The notes under the pieces were generated by a model. That model saw only the letters and a list, made by a program, of their open reading frames with translations. It did not search any database and had not been told where the DNA came from. From an uncultured Centipeda sp. (GTDB lineage: Bacteria > Bacillota > Negativicutes > Selenomonadales > Selenomonadaceae): 6,077 bases of DNA. Each line of letters begins with the position of its first letter. Position 1 is the stretch's first letter. Shown piece after piece: positions 1 to 6,077 of the stretch. Position numbers and translations under genes: made by a program. The DNA lies in NCBI GenBank assembly GCA_937925565.1, contig CALALM010000121.1, positions 1 to 6,077 on the forward strand, read 5' to 3'.

Positions 1-835
1 CATGGTCACCCGCATGAAATGCCGCAGCGATCTTCTCCGTGACGATGAATGCTCCGGTCGGAACACCGCCTGCAAGCCCCTTTGCAAGGGTTACGATGTC
101 GGGCGTTACACCATACATCTCATAGGCATAGAAACTGCCCGTGCGCCCCATCCCCGTCTGGATCTCGTCGAAGATCAGAAGGGCGTCGTATTTGTCACAG
201 AGTTCACGCACCTGCTGCAAATAACCATCCGCAGGAGTACGAACACCGCCCTCCCCCTGAATCGGCTCGAGCATAACCGCTGCCGTGTTCTCATTCATCT
301 GTGTTTCTAGCGCGGTAATGTCATTGAACGGCACGTAATCGAATCCCTGCGGCAGCGGCTCAAAGCCCCTGTGGAACTTCTCCTGCCCCGTCGCCGTCAG
401 CGTTGCGAGCGTACGCCCATGAAAGCTGCCAAGCGCTGTGATGATCTGCGATTTGTTCGGGCGGATCGTATGCGCGTATTTGCGCGCCGCCTTGATCGCG
501 CCCTCGTTCGCCTCGGCACCCGAGTTCCCGAAGAACACCTTGCCGCCTGCCGTCAGCCCTGACAGCTTTGTGGCGGCATCTGCCTGCGGCTCAGTGTAGT
601 AGAGATTCGATACGTGGATGAGCCGCTTTGCCTGATCGCCAATCGCGTTTACGAGCGGCACATAGTTGTGACCGAGCACATTGACCGCGATTCCACCGAG
701 CGCATCGAGATATTTGCGCCCGTTCACATCCCATACATACGAACCGTCCCCATGATCGAGGACAATCGGATAGCGTGAGAAAACGGGAAGATAACTCTCT
801 TGATCCCGCGTGATAATTTCGCTTTCGTTCTTCAT
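1..835 (-). CDS. argD: Acetylornithine aminotransferase (ArgD), 3' end cut by window edge
   Basis: PLP-dependent class-III aminotransferase of the cytoplasm. It converts N-acetylglutamate 5-semialdehyde to N-acetylornithine with glutamate as amino donor, the fourth step of arginine synthesis. The first 278 residues are visible from MKNESEII; family members are usually about 390-400 residues, so roughly 115 C-terminal residues lie beyond the left edge. Family landmarks in order are the FGNSGAEANE cofactor-phosphate loop (residues 102-111), SFHGRTLATLTATG (137-150), EPIQGEGG (190-197), FDEIQTGMGRTG (222-233, Asp223 facing the PLP ring nitrogen) and TLAKGLAGGVP (249-259), where Lys252 should form the Schiff base. 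The start follows an AGGAG site (841-845) five bases upstream. The gap to argB is only 12 bases, so it is the fourth gene of the arg operon. Some ArgD proteins also act as succinyldiaminopimelate aminotransferase (DapC); sequence alone does not exclude this. Confidence 0.96.
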   Translation of the reverse strand, partial: MKNESEIITRDQESYLPVFSRYPIVLDHGDGSYVWDVNGRKYLDALGGIAVNVLGHNYVPLVNAIGDQAKRLIHVSNLYYTEPQADAATKLSGLTAGGKVFFGNSGAEANEGAIKAARKYAHTIRPNKSQIITALGSFHGRTLATLTATGQEKFHRGFEPLPQGFDYVPFNDITALETQMNENTAAVMLEPIQGEGGVRTPADGYLQQVRELCDKYDALLIFDEIQTGMGRTGSFYAYEMYGVTPDIVTLAKGLAGGVPTGAFIVTEKIAAAFHAGDH

Positions 836-847
836 CGTCGCTCCTGT

Positions 848-1732
848 CTACGGAAGCACCATTGTTCCGATACCGCGTGAGGTAAAAATCTCCAAGATGA
901 TCGAGTGCGCCAGACGCCCGTCGATGATATGTGCCTTGTGCGCTCCCGCTTCAAGTGCCCTGAGGCACGCCTCCACCTTTGGGATCATACCGCCGTCGAT
1001 GACACCGCTACGGATGTATTCCTTTGCCTCATCCATACGAAGCTGGGAGATCAGGCTCCCCTTGTCTGTAAAGTCTTGATAGACACCCTCGACATCTGTG
1101 AGGAGCAGAATTTTTTCTGCCCGCATGGCGCCCGCAATCTCTGCCGCAACATAGTCTGCGTTGATGTTGTAGCTCTCCCCGTGCTCTCCCATACCGATAG
1201 GGGCAATGACCGGAACATAGCCCTGATTCAGGAGATCCGTGATGAGTGCAGTGTCAATCTCTGTAACCGCACCGACATAGCCGATATCAACCTCATGTTC
1301 CATATCGTTTTCATATACGGTTGCAAGCTTCTTCTTCGCCTTGATGAGCCCTGCATCCTTCCCACTGAGTCCGACAGCACGCACGCCGCGCAGATTGAGG
1401 AGCCCCACGATCTCCGAGTTCAACTTGCCGTCGAGAACCATCTCGGCAATCTCCACCGTCTCCTCATCCGTTACGCGAAGACCGGAAACAAACGAGGATT
1501 CCTTGCCGACTTTTTTGAGGAAGCCCGTGATCTCTGGACCTCCCCCGTGTACAAGAATCGGACGGATTCCGACAAATTTCATCAGCGCTACATCGCGCAT
1601 GACATTTTCCTTGAGTGCGTCATTGATCATGGCGTTGCCGCCGTATTTGATGACAACAGTCGTCCCGTAAAACTCCTGAATGTAGGGCAGTGCGTCTACA
1701 AGGATCTCCGCTTTGTCCTTATCAGAGTACAT
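848..1732 (-). CDS. argB: N-acetylglutamate kinase (ArgB), probably arginine-inhibited type
   Basis: Amino-acid kinase family enzyme that phosphorylates N-acetyl-L-glutamate with ATP, the second step of arginine synthesis. From the chosen start it has 294 residues. Visible motifs are VVIKYGGNAM (26-35, catalytic Lys29 and glycine loop), LVHGGGPEI (60-68, substrate loop), SGLRVTDEETVEIAEMVL (83-100), LSGKDAG (122-128) and NINADYVAAEIAGA (189-202, with the Asp expected to organise catalysis). The protein begins with a helix-like stretch before the kinase core (about residues 7-22) and ends with HSIILEIFTSRGIGTMV (276-292). Both are known features of hexameric, arginine-inhibited kinases and the N-terminal helix is lacking in the shorter E. 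coli enzyme; feedback control is therefore inferred. A start 30 bases further upstream would overlap argJ and lacks support; the chosen ATG has a strong binding site. It lies 13 bases after argJ and 12 before argD. Confidence 0.97.
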   Translation of the reverse strand: MYSDKDKAEILVDALPYIQEFYGTTVVIKYGGNAMINDALKENVMRDVALMKFVGIRPILVHGGGPEITGFLKKVGKESSFVSGLRVTDEETVEIAEMVLDGKLNSEIVGLLNLRGVRAVGLSGKDAGLIKAKKKLATVYENDMEHEVDIGYVGAVTEIDTALITDLLNQGYVPVIAPIGMGEHGESYNINADYVAAEIAGAMRAEKILLLTDVEGVYQDFTDKGSLISQLRMDEAKEYIRSGVIDGGMIPKVEACLRALEAGAHKAHIIDGRLAHSIILEIFTSRGIGTMVLP

Positions 1733-1738
1733 GGCGTT

Positions 1739-1744
1739 CCTCCT
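1739..1744 (-). promoter_or_regulatory. Ribosome binding site deciding the argB start
   Basis: AGGAGG on the minus strand sits six bases (AACGCC) before the ATG at 1732. It lies in the 13-base gap after the argJ stop. It favours the MYSDKDK start over the in-frame ATG at 1762, which would place the start inside argJ and add a ten-residue tail (MSITPERRNA) not expected in the family. Confidence 0.85.
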
Positions 1745-1745
1745 C

Positions 1746-2957
1746 TCAGGTGTGATACTCACCGTTGATCTTTACGTATTCATAGGAGAAATCACATGTC
1801 CAGACCTTTGCTTCGGAATCCCCATCCTTCAGATCAATCTCAACAACGATATCATGCGCCGTCATAACCGTACGCAGCGCATCGGCATCATAGGAAGTAC
1901 CGACACCGTCTGCATAGACAGGAATACCGCCGAACTTCACCGTCGTGTGGTTTGGATCCATCGGCACGCCTGCATAGCCGACCGCACAGATCACGCGCCC
2001 CCAGTTTGGATCCTCGCCGAAGAACGCCGTCTTCACGAGTGGGCTGTTCGCAACGCTCATTCCGACCGTCTTTGCGTCAGAAAACGATTTCGCCCCCTTC
2101 ACATGAACAGTGATGAATTTGGTTGCACCCTCGCCGTCTGCCGCGATCTTTTCCGAGATACCCTGACAGAGTACGAGCAATGTCTCCTTGAACATCTCGT
2201 AATCCGCATTCTTCTCCGTGATTTTCGGATTCCCGGCGGCACCATTGGCGAGCACAATCGCCATATCGTTCGTACTCATATCGCCGTCGATCGAGATCAT
2301 ATTGAGGCTGTGTTCAATGACCTCGGAAAGTGCTTCCTGCAGGAGAACGCCGTCAATGTCCGCATCCGTTGTGATGAAGCAGAGCACTGTCGCCATATCG
2401 GGGCGAATCATGCCGGAGCCCTTCGCGATAATGCCGAAGCGGACTTCTTTTCCCCCGATCGTGACGGAGGTCGCGCCCGCCTTTGAATATGTATCCGTCG
2501 TGATGATCGCGTTGCCCGCGTCCATGCTTCCATCCACCGACAGCTCTTTTACCGCCGCTTTGATTCCCTGCTCCACCTTGTCCATTGGTAGAAGCTGACC
2601 AATGATGCCCGTCGAGCCGACAATAACATCATCCGGCGTACAGCCGAGCGTATTTGCCGCGATCTGCTGCATGGCGGCGGCATCCTTTTCCCCCTGTGCA
2701 CCCGTGCATGCATTCGCACAGCCGGCATTTGCGACGATGGCATGTGCCGCATGCGTCGCAACCACTTTTTTGGAAACGTGTACGGGTGCCGCCGCAACTG
2801 CGTTCTTCGTAAATGTTCCCGCAGCTGCGGCTTCCTTTTCAGTGTAGATCACGGCAACATCGAGATTGCCGCTCTTCTTGATGCCCGCCTTGACGCCGGC
2901 TGCCTGAAATCCCTTCGGGAATGTAACACCCGCTTTGGCATTCGCTTCACTAAACAT
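1746..2957 (-). CDS. argJ: Glutamate N-acetyltransferase / ornithine acetyltransferase (ArgJ)
   Basis: Transfers the acetyl group from N-acetylornithine to glutamate, releasing ornithine and regenerating N-acetylglutamate; many members also use acetyl-CoA for the first step. The chosen start MFSEANAKAG gives 403 residues, the normal family size. The self-cleavage site is clear: AKGSGMIRPDMATVLCF (178-194), where the chain should be cut between Ala189 and Thr190, giving alpha and beta subunits with Thr190 as the N-terminal nucleophile. Other family landmarks are NAGCANACTG (77-86), VGSTGIIGQLLPM (113-125), SIDGDMSTNDM (222-232), FFGEDPNWGR (312-321) and the C-terminal YVKINGEYHT. No argA is visible here, so whether the protein also acts as N-acetylglutamate synthase is not settled; the argCJBD setting makes the bifunctional type plausible. 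It lies 31 bases after argC and 13 before argB. An upstream in-frame ATG at 3044 overlaps argC and is unlikely. Confidence 0.97.
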   Translation of the reverse strand: MFSEANAKAGVTFPKGFQAAGVKAGIKKSGNLDVAVIYTEKEAAAAGTFTKNAVAAAPVHVSKKVVATHAAHAIVANAGCANACTGAQGEKDAAAMQQIAANTLGCTPDDVIVGSTGIIGQLLPMDKVEQGIKAAVKELSVDGSMDAGNAIITTDTYSKAGATSVTIGGKEVRFGIIAKGSGMIRPDMATVLCFITTDADIDGVLLQEALSEVIEHSLNMISIDGDMSTNDMAIVLANGAAGNPKITEKNADYEMFKETLLVLCQGISEKIAADGEGATKFITVHVKGAKSFSDAKTVGMSVANSPLVKTAFFGEDPNWGRVICAVGYAGVPMDPNHTTVKFGGIPVYADGVGTSYDADALRTVMTAHDIVVEIDLKDGDSEAKVWTCDFSYEYVKINGEYHT

Positions 2958-2963
2958 ATATTT

Positions 2964-2968
2964 CCTCC
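2964..2968 (-). promoter_or_regulatory. Ribosome binding site deciding the argJ start
   Basis: GGAGG followed by AAATAT precedes the ATG at 2957 at a six-base spacing. It lies in the 31-base argC-argJ gap. It supports the MFSEANAK start, which matches the usual ArgJ N-terminus, rather than the 29-residue extension that would begin within the end of argC. Confidence 0.85.
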
Positions 2969-2988
2969 ATTCGCTTACGGAACCACTC

Positions 2989-4023
2989 TTACGGATACAT
3001 GGGCACGAGATCGAGTCCCGTGCGTTCATCCAGCCCAAAGGCAATGTTCATATTTTGAATCGCCTGACCTGCCGCACCCTTGACCAGATTATCAATGGCA
3101 GAGAATACGATGACGCGGTGTGTACGCGGGTCGATATGCCATGCAATATCGCAGTAATTCGTGCCGCGCACCTGCTTCGTTGCGGGGTATGCACCGCGGC
3201 CAAGCAGACGGACAAAGAACTCATCCGCGTACAGCGACACGAACGCCTCGTCAATCTCGTCTGCAGATATGCCCTCATGTAGCGTCGCATAGCATGTCGT
3301 CAGAATTCCACGCGAGATTGGCGCGAGATGCGGCGTAAAATTGATCGTGATGTTTTCACCGCCCACATCGTGCAGAGCCTGTTCAATCTCCGGCGTATGG
3401 CGATGACTCACGGCACCATATGCCGTAAAACTGTCGTAGAACTCCGGGTAATGTGTGCTCTCCTTCGGGGAGCGTCCCGCACCTGATACACCGGACACCG
3501 CATCGACAAGGATCGAGTCCATGTTGACAAGGTGTGCCTTGACGAGCGGCGCCAATGCAAGAATGCTCGCCGTCGTATAGCAGCCGGCATTGCCGATGAT
3601 GCGCGCCGAGCGCACCTGCTCACGATAGAGTTCGGAAAGCCCATAGGCACGATCTGCATGCGTGTCAATATGCTTCACATGGTACCATTCCTCATATACG
3701 GCAGTATCTGTAAAACGGTAGTCCGCACCCAGATCAATGATGCGCACGGGCAGCTCTGCAAGTTCTTTTACAAGCTTCATTGCATGCCCATGAGGAAGCG
3801 CAATGAAGAGCACATCACTGCCCTCGGCAATGCGGCGAATATTCTCCATAGATTCGAGTTCATTCTCATAAATATTCTTCAAATGTGGATAAAGTTTCGA
3901 TATGCGTTCCCCCGTATGCCGCTCCGAGGTCAGATGAGCGATCTCGACATTCGGATGTCCATGCAGCAGACAAATAAGTTCTTCTCCCGCATAACCAGAT
4001 GCTCCCACAATACTTGCTTTCAT
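2989..4023 (-). CDS. argC: N-acetyl-gamma-glutamyl-phosphate reductase (ArgC)
   Basis: NADPH-dependent reductase that converts N-acetylglutamyl phosphate to N-acetylglutamate 5-semialdehyde, the third step of arginine synthesis. It has 344 residues, the usual size of the long single-domain form. The N-terminus MKASIVGASGYAGEEL is the Rossmann dinucleotide site (GASGYAG, 7-13). FIALPHGHAM (73-82) is the conserved HG loop. IIGNAGCYTTAS (142-153) carries the catalytic Cys148. VSGVSGAGRSP (176-186) and SHRHTPEIEQ (206-215) are further family signatures, the latter supplying the conserved active-site histidine. The C-terminal region includes NLVKGAAGQAIQNMN (312-326). The start is the first codon after a GGAGGAG site (4029-4035), and the protein begins exactly at the family's usual N-terminus. 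It is the first gene of the arg operon, directly behind an operator-covered promoter. Confidence 0.98.
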   Translation of the reverse strand: MKASIVGASGYAGEELICLLHGHPNVEIAHLTSERHTGERISKLYPHLKNIYENELESMENIRRIAEGSDVLFIALPHGHAMKLVKELAELPVRIIDLGADYRFTDTAVYEEWYHVKHIDTHADRAYGLSELYREQVRSARIIGNAGCYTTASILALAPLVKAHLVNMDSILVDAVSGVSGAGRSPKESTHYPEFYDSFTAYGAVSHRHTPEIEQALHDVGGENITINFTPHLAPISRGILTTCYATLHEGISADEIDEAFVSLYADEFFVRLLGRGAYPATKQVRGTNYCDIAWHIDPRTHRVIVFSAIDNLVKGAAGQAIQNMNIAFGLDERTGLDLVPMYP

Positions 4024-4028
4024 CTCAT

Positions 4029-4035
4029 CTCCTCC
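4029..4035 (-). promoter_or_regulatory. argC ribosome binding site
   Basis: GGAGGAG on the minus strand lies about five to seven bases before the argC ATG at 4023. It is the only strong site in the short predicted leader (roughly 30 bases from the promoter). The same bases form the Arg-Arg-Arg codons of a five-codon reading frame described in the findings. Confidence 0.85.
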
Positions 4036-4052
4036 GTTTCATCTCCGAAAAG

Positions 4053-4091
4053 ATTTTATAATTATACATCTAGAGTGTATAATTTTTCAAC
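4053..4091 (-). promoter_or_regulatory. Tandem ARG-box-like operator (ArgR/AhrC site) over the arg promoter
   Basis: Two imperfect palindromes are seen on the minus strand: core TGAAAAATTATACA (4089-4076) and core TGTATAATTATAAA (4068-4055). Against the general ARG-box core TGAAT-(A/T)4-ATTCA, they differ at two and three of ten defined positions. Taken as 18-bp boxes they occupy 4091-4074 and 4070-4053, separated by 3 bp, so centres are 21 bp apart. That is the established layout for hexameric ArgR binding. The outer parts also form a perfect 9-base inverted repeat (AATTATACA, 7 bases, TGTATAATT). Box one covers the -35 element and box two the -10, so bound repressor with arginine should block RNA polymerase. 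The regulator itself is not in the window; the assignment rests on layout, sequence and gene content. Confidence 0.75.
4061..4090 (-). promoter_or_regulatory. Sigma-A promoter of the argCJBD operon
   Basis: TTGAAA (4090-4085), an 18-base spacer and a perfect TATAAT (4066-4061) lie in the AT-rich part of the thrB-argC gap. Transcription would start near 4054, giving a leader of about 30 bases before argC. No other convincing promoter is seen between the terminator and argC. Confidence 0.85.
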
Positions 4092-4100
4092 CCTTTTCTC

Positions 4101-4156
4101 AAAAAAATTTGCCGGTTCCACAGCCATTCGGCAAATGCGCTGTGAAAACCGGCAAA
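4101..4156 (-). terminator. Intrinsic terminator of the hom-thrB unit
   Basis: A 10-bp stem, TTTGCCGGTT (4156-4147) with AACCGGCAAA (4117-4108), continues after a small mismatch into CACAGC (4144-4139) with GCTGTG (4124-4119). It is followed at once by seven T (4107-4101). The loop (4138-4125) can fold a further CATT/AATG stem. It starts two bases after the thrB stop and points only in the minus direction: there is no T-tract on the plus-strand side. It insulates the arg promoter, whose -35 begins only ten bases beyond the T-tract. Confidence 0.93.
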
Positions 4157-4158
4157 CA

Positions 4159-5112
4159 TCATTGTTTCGAGGCGGCTGTATCCTTGCGGCACAGGACGCG
4201 TGCCCCCTTCGTATCGAGGCGCAGATGAAGCGGACGTGCCTCGATATCATGTGCGCGGAACGCTTCCTGCATGGCAGCTGCCACATCCTCTGTGCAGTTG
4301 CGATGTTCGGGAACAAAGGCGATCAGGCAGGGGCCCGCACCGCTGAGCGCGGCGCCGTATGCTCCCGCTTTCTTCGCTGCCGCAAAGACATCAAACATCC
4401 CCGGGATCAGCGATGCACGATAGTTTTGATGAAGGGCATCTGCAAATGCATTATCGAGATGCTTTTCCGAACCGCGTGCAAGTGCAGCCACCATCATCGC
4501 CGCATGACTGATATTGAACACGGCATCCTTCATCGGTACCTCGACCGGCAACACCTGTCGCGCAGATTTCGTCGAGAGATAGAAGTCCGGAACCATGACG
4601 ACAAAGCGCAGAAAGATACGCGGCAAAAACGAAAAGCACTCCACACGACCATTCGTCACTGTATTCACTGTAAAGCCACCGTAGATCGCGGGCGCCACAT
4701 TATCGGGATGCCCCTCGATATCCGTTGCAAGCTGCAGGAGATCATCGCGACTGAACAGACTGTCAATCAGGGCATTTGCCGCCGTGAGTCCTGCGACAAT
4801 AGCCGTAGCACTGCTGCCAAGCCCCCGCGAAAGGGGAATTCGATTACTCATACGAATGCGGGCGCCCTGAAACTCCTCCGCGCAACCTGCACGCTGCAGA
4901 AGATACTGAATGGACTTCCATACGATATTGCGCTCATCGCCCGGAATATAGGCAGCCCCCTCACCACGCGCAGAGATATGAAGCCCCGGCTCATGCGTGA
5001 GGGTTAGCGTCATTTCATTGTAGAGCGTACAGGCAATCCCCAGCGCATCAAAGCCGGGACCGAGATTTGCACTCGTCGCAGGAACCCGAACTCGTACGGA
5101 TCGTTCGCTCAT
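4159..5112 (-). CDS. thrB: Homoserine kinase (ThrB)
   Basis: GHMP-family kinase of the cytoplasm that phosphorylates L-homoserine with ATP to O-phosphohomoserine, the substrate of threonine synthase. It has 317 residues, typical for the family. GHMP motif 1 is VPATSANLGPGFDALG (10-25). Motif 2, the phosphate-binding loop, is IPLSRGLGSSATA (92-104). EGHPDNVAPAIYGG (133-146) is the conserved homoserine kinase segment with the substrate-binding Asp-Asn pair. Motif 3 is ALSGAGPCLIAF (255-266). The start is at the ATGA overlap with the hom stop and has AGGAGG (5125-5120) seven bases upstream, inside hom, so translation is probably coupled. The gene ends directly at a terminator, so no threonine synthase gene follows it here. 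Other GHMP kinases are excluded by the homoserine-kinase-specific segments. Confidence 0.97.
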   Translation of the reverse strand: MSERSVRVRVPATSANLGPGFDALGIACTLYNEMTLTLTHEPGLHISARGEGAAYIPGDERNIVWKSIQYLLQRAGCAEEFQGARIRMSNRIPLSRGLGSSATAIVAGLTAANALIDSLFSRDDLLQLATDIEGHPDNVAPAIYGGFTVNTVTNGRVECFSFLPRIFLRFVVMVPDFYLSTKSARQVLPVEVPMKDAVFNISHAAMMVAALARGSEKHLDNAFADALHQNYRASLIPGMFDVFAAAKKAGAYGAALSGAGPCLIAFVPEHRNCTEDVAAAMQEAFRAHDIEARPLHLRLDTKGARVLCRKDTAASKQ

Positions 5113-6077
5113 AACAAGTCCTCCTGCCCGTCCGCGACCCGGATCAGACTGCGCACCTCACGCACGACAGGAAGTGCCTGTAGCGCTTCCACGGCAGCGG
5201 ATGCGGCAGCATGGGTAACAACATGGGTCACGGCGACAATCTCCGCATTGCCTTCCTCCGTCCAGCGCGCCTGAATTACGGACTTGAGACTGACCCCCGC
5301 ATGGCCGAACGTCGTTGCAATCTCGCCGAGAACACCCGGCTCATCCGCAACAACGAGGCGCAAATAATAGGAGGACTTCGTCTTTTCCACGGGGCAGAGC
5401 TTCTTTTTCTCCCCGATCTTATACTTCATCCGTCCAGTTGTACCGGCTACAATATCTCGCGTAATCTCGATGATGTCCGCAACAACCGCCGACGCCGTCG
5501 GAAGTGAACCTGCGCCGCGCCCGTAGAACATAGCATCACCGAGAACATTGCCGCGTACAAAAATCGCGTTGAATACGCCATTGACTGAGGCGAGCGGATG
5601 TGTCTTGGGGAGGAACACAGGATGTACGCGAACATCAATCCCCTCATCCGTATTGCGCCCGACCGCAAGCAATTTGATGACATAGCCGAGGTTGAGACCG
5701 TATTCGATATCATCCTCGGTAATGTGCGAAATTCCCTCAACGGAAACATCCTCGAAACCGATGACGGTATCGAAAGCAAGAGAGGCAAGAATAGCTGCTT
5801 TGCGTGCCGCATCCAGACCGTCCACATCAGCCGAAGGGTTTGCCTCCGCATACCCCTTTTCCTGCGCACGACGCAGAACGGCATCATAGCTGACATGCTT
5901 CTCTGTCATCTTTGTCAGCATATAGTTCGTCGTCCCATTGACAACGCCCATGATCTCTGTAATGCTGTTCGCCGTCAGGCACTCCTTCAGAGGCTTGATG
6001 ATGGGGATGCCGCCGCCGACACTCGCCTCATAGAGGAAGTCCACATTGTTTGCATCCGCAACGGTATAGAGCTCGGA
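5109..6077 (-). CDS. hom: Homoserine dehydrogenase with C-terminal ACT domain (5' end cut by window edge)
   Basis: NAD(P)H-dependent reduction of aspartate 4-semialdehyde to homoserine, the branch to threonine and methionine. The last 322 residues are visible; the family is usually about 430, so roughly 110 N-terminal residues (the nucleotide-binding fold) lie beyond the right edge. In visible numbering, EASVGGGIPIIKPL (17-30) and VNGTTNYMLTKM (46-57) are the family core. YAEANPSADVDGLDAARK (76-93) holds the catalytic set; Glu78, Asp89 and Lys93 align by spacing with Glu208, Asp219 and Lys223 of the yeast enzyme. FYGRGAGSLPTASAV (184-198) follows. A C-terminal ACT domain (about 236-315, with RLVVADEPGVLGEIA) points to allosteric control, by family usually by threonine. 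The frame is open to the edge; a GTG at 6044 is internal. The stop overlaps the thrB start by four bases. No aspartate kinase domain is visible. Confidence 0.96.
   Translation of the reverse strand, partial: SELYTVADANNVDFLYEASVGGGIPIIKPLKECLTANSITEIMGVVNGTTNYMLTKMTEKHVSYDAVLRRAQEKGYAEANPSADVDGLDAARKAAILASLAFDTVIGFEDVSVEGISHITEDDIEYGLNLGYVIKLLAVGRNTDEGIDVRVHPVFLPKTHPLASVNGVFNAIFVRGNVLGDAMFYGRGAGSLPTASAVVADIIEITRDIVAGTTGRMKYKIGEKKKLCPVEKTKSSYYLRLVVADEPGVLGEIATTFGHAGVSLKSVIQARWTEEGNAEIVAVTHVVTHAAASAAVEALQALPVVREVRSLIRVADGQEDLL

Noticed and set aside
1733..1762. A ten-residue N-terminal extension of argB
   Set aside because: It would start inside argJ; the ATG at 1732 has AGGAGG at ideal spacing and gives the expected family length.
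905..1768. A 287-codon open frame on the plus strand opposite argB
   Set aside because: It mirrors argB in a complementary frame, has no family motifs and no convincing ribosome binding site. It is best read as a shadow of argB.
1713..2486. A 257-codon open frame on the plus strand opposite argJ
   Set aside because: It lies antisense to argJ and the argJ-argB junction, and its translation shows no domain. The argJ frame has complete family motifs over the same bases.
2958..3044. A 29-residue N-terminal extension of argJ
   Set aside because: It would overlap the end of argC and has no resemblance to ArgJ N-termini. A strong binding site at 2964-2968 points to the ATG at 2957.
4020..4028. Minimal frame ATG AGA TGA overlapping the argC start
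   Set aside because: It is a by-product of the bases ATGAGATGA at the start codon. Its ATG is only one to two bases from the binding site, too close for efficient initiation, and a Met-Arg dipeptide is not distinguishable from chance.
3532..5007. A 491-codon open frame on the plus strand
   Set aside because: It runs antisense through argC, the promoter/operator, the terminator and thrB. The translation is rich in Arg, Cys and His with no recognisable motif, as expected from the complement of GC-rich genes. The well-supported minus-strand genes explain this DNA.
6042..6044. GTG as the start codon of hom
   Set aside because: The frame stays open upstream to the window edge with family-like sequence (SELYTVADANN), so the GTG is an internal valine codon and the true start is outside the window.

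Overview
The window is an ordinary stretch of amino-acid biosynthesis genes from a bacterial chromosome. All genes lie on the minus strand, so transcription runs from high to low coordinates. The visible features are a moderately GC-rich coding sequence, strong AGGAGG-type ribosome binding sites before nearly every gene, the argC-argJ-argB-argD order, and a tandem ArgR-type operator. Together with the flavour of the proteins, these suggest a Firmicute of the Negativicutes, most like the Selenomonas/Centipeda group. That placement is an impression from memory, not a database result.

There are two transcription units. The upstream one (6077 to about 4101) holds the end of hom (homoserine dehydrogenase, N-terminus outside the window) and all of thrB (homoserine kinase). 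They are joined by a 4-base ATGA overlap. The unit ends in a strong intrinsic terminator placed 2 bases after the thrB stop. These enzymes carry aspartate semialdehyde to homoserine and on to O-phosphohomoserine, the direct precursor of threonine.

The second unit starts in the 135-base gap between thrB and argC. Directly after the terminator there is a sigma-A type promoter (TTGAAA, 18 bases, TATAAT). It is covered by two ARG-box-like palindromes with centres 21 bp apart, the arrangement bound by ArgR/AhrC arginine repressors. Then follow argC, argJ, argB and argD, separated by 31, 13 and 12 bases; argD runs off the left edge. ArgB phosphorylates N-acetylglutamate, ArgC reduces the product, ArgD transaminates it to N-acetylornithine, and ArgJ releases ornithine while returning the acetyl group to glutamate. 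ArgB has the N-terminal helix and C-terminal signature of arginine-inhibited kinases, so arginine probably acts both on the promoter and on the second enzyme.

I found no mobile element, CRISPR array, RNA gene or unknown protein family. The most interesting non-coding parts are the operator/promoter overlap, a five-codon Met-Lys-Arg-Arg-Arg reading frame that ends one base before argC, and a terminator whose loop repeats part of its own stem.
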